Source: JADCCX01 sp031378805 (GTDB taxonomy: Bacteria; Pseudomonadota; Alphaproteobacteria; Rhizobiales; Beijerinckiaceae). Taken from it: a stretch of 64,000 nt of DNA. Below the pieces are notes generated by a model. The model was not told where the DNA came from and made no database searches. It saw nothing but the letters and a program-made list of their open reading frames with translations. Below are positions 62,358 through 64,000 of the stretch, one piece after another. Position numbers and translations under genes: made by a program. Positions within the stretch are counted from its first letter, which is position 1, and every line of letters starts with the position of its first letter. The stretch covers positions 1 to 64,000 of the forward strand of contig JANNEO010000080.1 in the NCBI GenBank assembly GCA_031378805.1. Reading direction: 5' to 3'.

Positions 62358-62470
62358 CCTGAGCTTGTCGAAGGATGGGCTTGTCGAAGGATGGTCTGTC
62401 CGGGATGATCTGTCCAAGGTTCATTCAACCCTTTCCTGAAAGATCACCCTCGCCCTTCGACAAGCTCAGG
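62358..62470. repeat. REP-like inverted repeat
   Basis: CCTGAGCTTGTCGAAGG (62358-62374) and its exact reverse complement (62454-62470) flank 79 bases. A further GCTTGTCGAAGGATG lies between them. This extragenic sequence is a familiar interspersed repeat of alphaproteobacteria (CCTTCGACAAGCTCAGG). It may end gst transcripts or be a mobile-element-derived REP/RAYT target. Confidence 0.75.
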
Positions 62471-62492
62471 GTGAGGGCTTAGTGTGTGCATC

Positions 62493-63143
62493 ATGGCCAG
62501 TCCCGACTCCGAACTTCTCGAATCCGCCCGCAAGCTCTTCGCCGGCGAGGCTGATTTCATCTGGGGCTCCGACAAGATCAACGAATTGCCGCCGATGAAG
62601 CATCCGGAGATTGCCTTTGCCGGGCGTTCCAATGTCGGCAAATCCTCGCTGATCAACGCCGTGACGGGCCGCAACGCGCTGGCCCGCACCTCGCACACGC
62701 CGGGGCGCACGCAGCAGCTCAACTTCTTCACCATCAGCGACCGGTTGGGCTTCGTCGACATGCCGGGCTACGGCTACGCCGCCGTATCCAAGCAGAAGAT
62801 CGCCAACTGGACGACTCTGATCCATGAGTATCTCAAGGGACGCGCCAGCCTTGCCCGCGTCTATGTGCTGATCGACAGCCGTCATGGCCTCAAGGATCTC
62901 GATCTGGATATTCTCAAGCTGATGGACAAGTCAGCGGTGTCCTACCAGATCGTGCTGACCAAGGCGGACCAGCTCAAAGGCCCCGCGCAGGACGCCCGGA
63001 TCGCGGAAGTGCGCGAGCAGATCGCCAAGCGCGTGGCGGCTTTTCCCGAGGTGCTGATGACATCCAGCGAAACCGGGGCGGGCATTCCCGAACTGCGGGC
63101 CGCGATCCTCGCCTTGCTGCGTGAGCGCGGCGACAAGGGATAA
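62493..63143 (+). CDS. engB: Ribosome biogenesis GTPase EngB
   Basis: The 216-residue GTPase has G1 GRSNVGKSS, the G2 threonine in HTPGRTQ, G3 DMPGYGYA and G4 TKAD. It helps late assembly of the 50S subunit. ATG 62493 was chosen; GTG 62484 is in frame. It is convergent with the Smr-domain gene, which ends two bases after it. Confidence 0.94.
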   Translation: MASPDSELLESARKLFAGEADFIWGSDKINELPPMKHPEIAFAGRSNVGKSSLINAVTGRNALARTSHTPGRTQQLNFFTISDRLGFVDMPGYGYAAVSKQKIANWTTLIHEYLKGRASLARVYVLIDSRHGLKDLDLDILKLMDKSAVSYQIVLTKADQLKGPAQDARIAEVREQIAKRVAAFPEVLMTSSETGAGIPELRAAILALLRERGDKG

Positions 63144-63145
63144 AC

Positions 63146-63697
63146 TCACAGCAGGCCGCTGCCCTCCCTCAGACGGCGCAACCGAACATAGAGTGCGCCC
63201 GTTCCGCCATGGTGCTGCGCTGCATCCTCGAAGCCCAGCACATAGCGGCGCTGGCCGGGATCGGAAAGCCAATGCGGGACCAGGCGTTTGAGCACACCGC
63301 GACCTTCGGTTATCAGCCCCCCTGCGCCGCCCTTGCCAGTGATCACCATCACCACCACCGCGCCATCATGCACCTTGCGGTGGATGAAATTCAGCAGCGC
63401 CCGGTGCGCCTCGTCCTGCCGCATTCCGTGCAGGTCGAGCACGCCGTCGATGGGGGATTGTCCACGCGACACGCGCTGGCGCATCCGCCGCTCCAGCGGC
63501 ACCAGCGGCTTGATGCCGGACTTCTGCGCCGGTTCGAGTGCCGCGCCGATGCTGAAGCTTTCCAGCTTCACCAAAGCCTTGGGCGCGGCAATCAGTTCGA
63601 GTTTTGGCATGGTGCGCCCCGGCAGCGGACGGATACTCTGCGCGACATGCGCCCACAGCGCACGCTCTTCCGCTGAAAGATGCGTCCGCCGTTTCAT
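63146..63697 (-). CDS. Smr-domain (MutS2 C-terminal-like) protein
   Basis: The 183-residue protein has a basic N-terminal part and an Smr domain: LDLHGMRQDEAHRALLNF, then VITGKG and RRYVLGFEDAAQHHGGTGALYVRLRR. Smr domains cut or bind DNA or RNA and are linked to ribosome rescue and DNA repair. ATG 63697 overlaps the mltA stop as ATGA, so the two are co-translated. Confidence 0.87.
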   Translation of the reverse strand: MKRRTHLSAEERALWAHVAQSIRPLPGRTMPKLELIAAPKALVKLESFSIGAALEPAQKSGIKPLVPLERRMRQRVSRGQSPIDGVLDLHGMRQDEAHRALLNFIHRKVHDGAVVVMVITGKGGAGGLITEGRGVLKRLVPHWLSDPGQRRYVLGFEDAAQHHGGTGALYVRLRRLREGSGLL

Positions 63698-64000
63698 CGC
63701 GGCGACTCGCGCGGCCACAACACGACAAACCGCATGGGATGGCGCAGCACTCCCGCCCGCGAGCCCGCCGCCGCTCCCGATCCGTGATAGAGATCGGCCC
63801 GCGCCGGACCGAGAATGGCGGAGCCCGTATCCTCCGCGATCACCAGCTTGCGGAAAGGCTCGACGCCCACGGCAAGCGGCAGGTCCGCCTCCATCCACAC
63901 GGGCAAGCCATAGGCCCACAGCGTCCGATCCACCGCGATGGAGCGCCACGGCGTCAGCGGCAGGCCAGCGCCCCCGATGGGGCCGGAGCCTTCCGACAAC
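63694..64000 (-). CDS. mltA: Membrane-bound lytic murein transglycosylase A (partial, 5' end beyond the window)
   Basis: Only the C-terminal 102 codons are present, reading in from the right edge. The 3D domain is clear: TPWRSIAVDR, LVIAEDTGSAILGPARADLYHGSG, with the catalytic aspartates, and RHPMRFVVLWPR. MltA cleaves peptidoglycan glycan strands with 1,6-anhydro product formation. It is upstream of and overlapping the Smr gene. Confidence 0.88.
   Translation of the reverse strand, partial: LSEGSGPIGGAGLPLTPWRSIAVDRTLWAYGLPVWMEADLPLAVGVEPFRKLVIAEDTGSAILGPARADLYHGSGAAAGSRAGVLRHPMRFVVLWPRESPR

Overview
The window looks like chromosomal DNA from a GC-rich alphaproteobacterium, most likely of the order Hyphomicrobiales (Rhizobiales). 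The signs are a GcrA cell-cycle regulator with a cluster of GANTC (CcrM) sites upstream, the argD-argF-hslO order, the small SRP RNA directly upstream of dnaX-ybaB-recR, a DUF1674 protein, the rsmB-heparinase-purH order, and Bug/Tct-type tricarboxylate transporters. I cannot name the genus. No prophage, insertion sequence or CRISPR array was seen.

Layout. 1-4.5 kb: a partial MFS transporter, a zeta-toxin-like gene with an overlapping small partner, a thiolase, a small membrane protein and an L,D-transpeptidase. 4.5-9.7 kb: hslO-argF-argD, a PLP-dependent dehydratase, and gcrA. 9.7-15 kb: the phosphate operon pstSCAB-phoU-phoB behind a Pho box, with no phoR in the window. 15-22.7 kb: prfA-prmC, a RecD-like helicase, an Omp25-type porin, an amidohydrolase, a LysR regulator and a Sua5/TsaC tRNA-modification enzyme. 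22.8-27.3 kb: an acyl-CoA dehydrogenase, enoyl-CoA hydratase and SDR cluster with corA. 27.3-30.3 kb: recR, ybaB, dnaX and the SRP RNA. 30.4-35.8 kb: a vitamin B12 uptake operon (btuB-C-D-F) behind a cobalamin riboswitch. 35.8-41.3 kb: two acetyltransferase-like genes divergent from a LysR gene, then flagellin, a degenerate receiver protein and a CheB-type methylesterase without a receiver.

41.3-52.6 kb is the main accessory region. A ten-gene minus-strand array reads GntR regulator, TctC, TctB, TctA, MmgE/PrpD protein, unusual SDR, a second TctC-like binding protein, then a three-subunit FAD/2Fe-2S amine or amino-acid dehydrogenase. A second MmgE/PrpD gene is divergent from the regulator, and two similar operator-like sites lie between them. 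It reads as an uptake and catabolism module for a carboxylated, probably nitrogen-containing substrate that I cannot name. It is my best candidate for an undescribed system.

52.6-64 kb: a decayed RpiR-type regulator next to tRNA-Thr(CGT), then housekeeping genes: an SNase-like nuclease, a DUF1674 protein, an RluA-type pseudouridine synthase, rsmB, heparinase, purH, murJ, a glutathione transferase, engB, an Smr-domain protein and a partial mltA. Many genes overlap their neighbour by 1-20 bases, which suggests tight co-translation.
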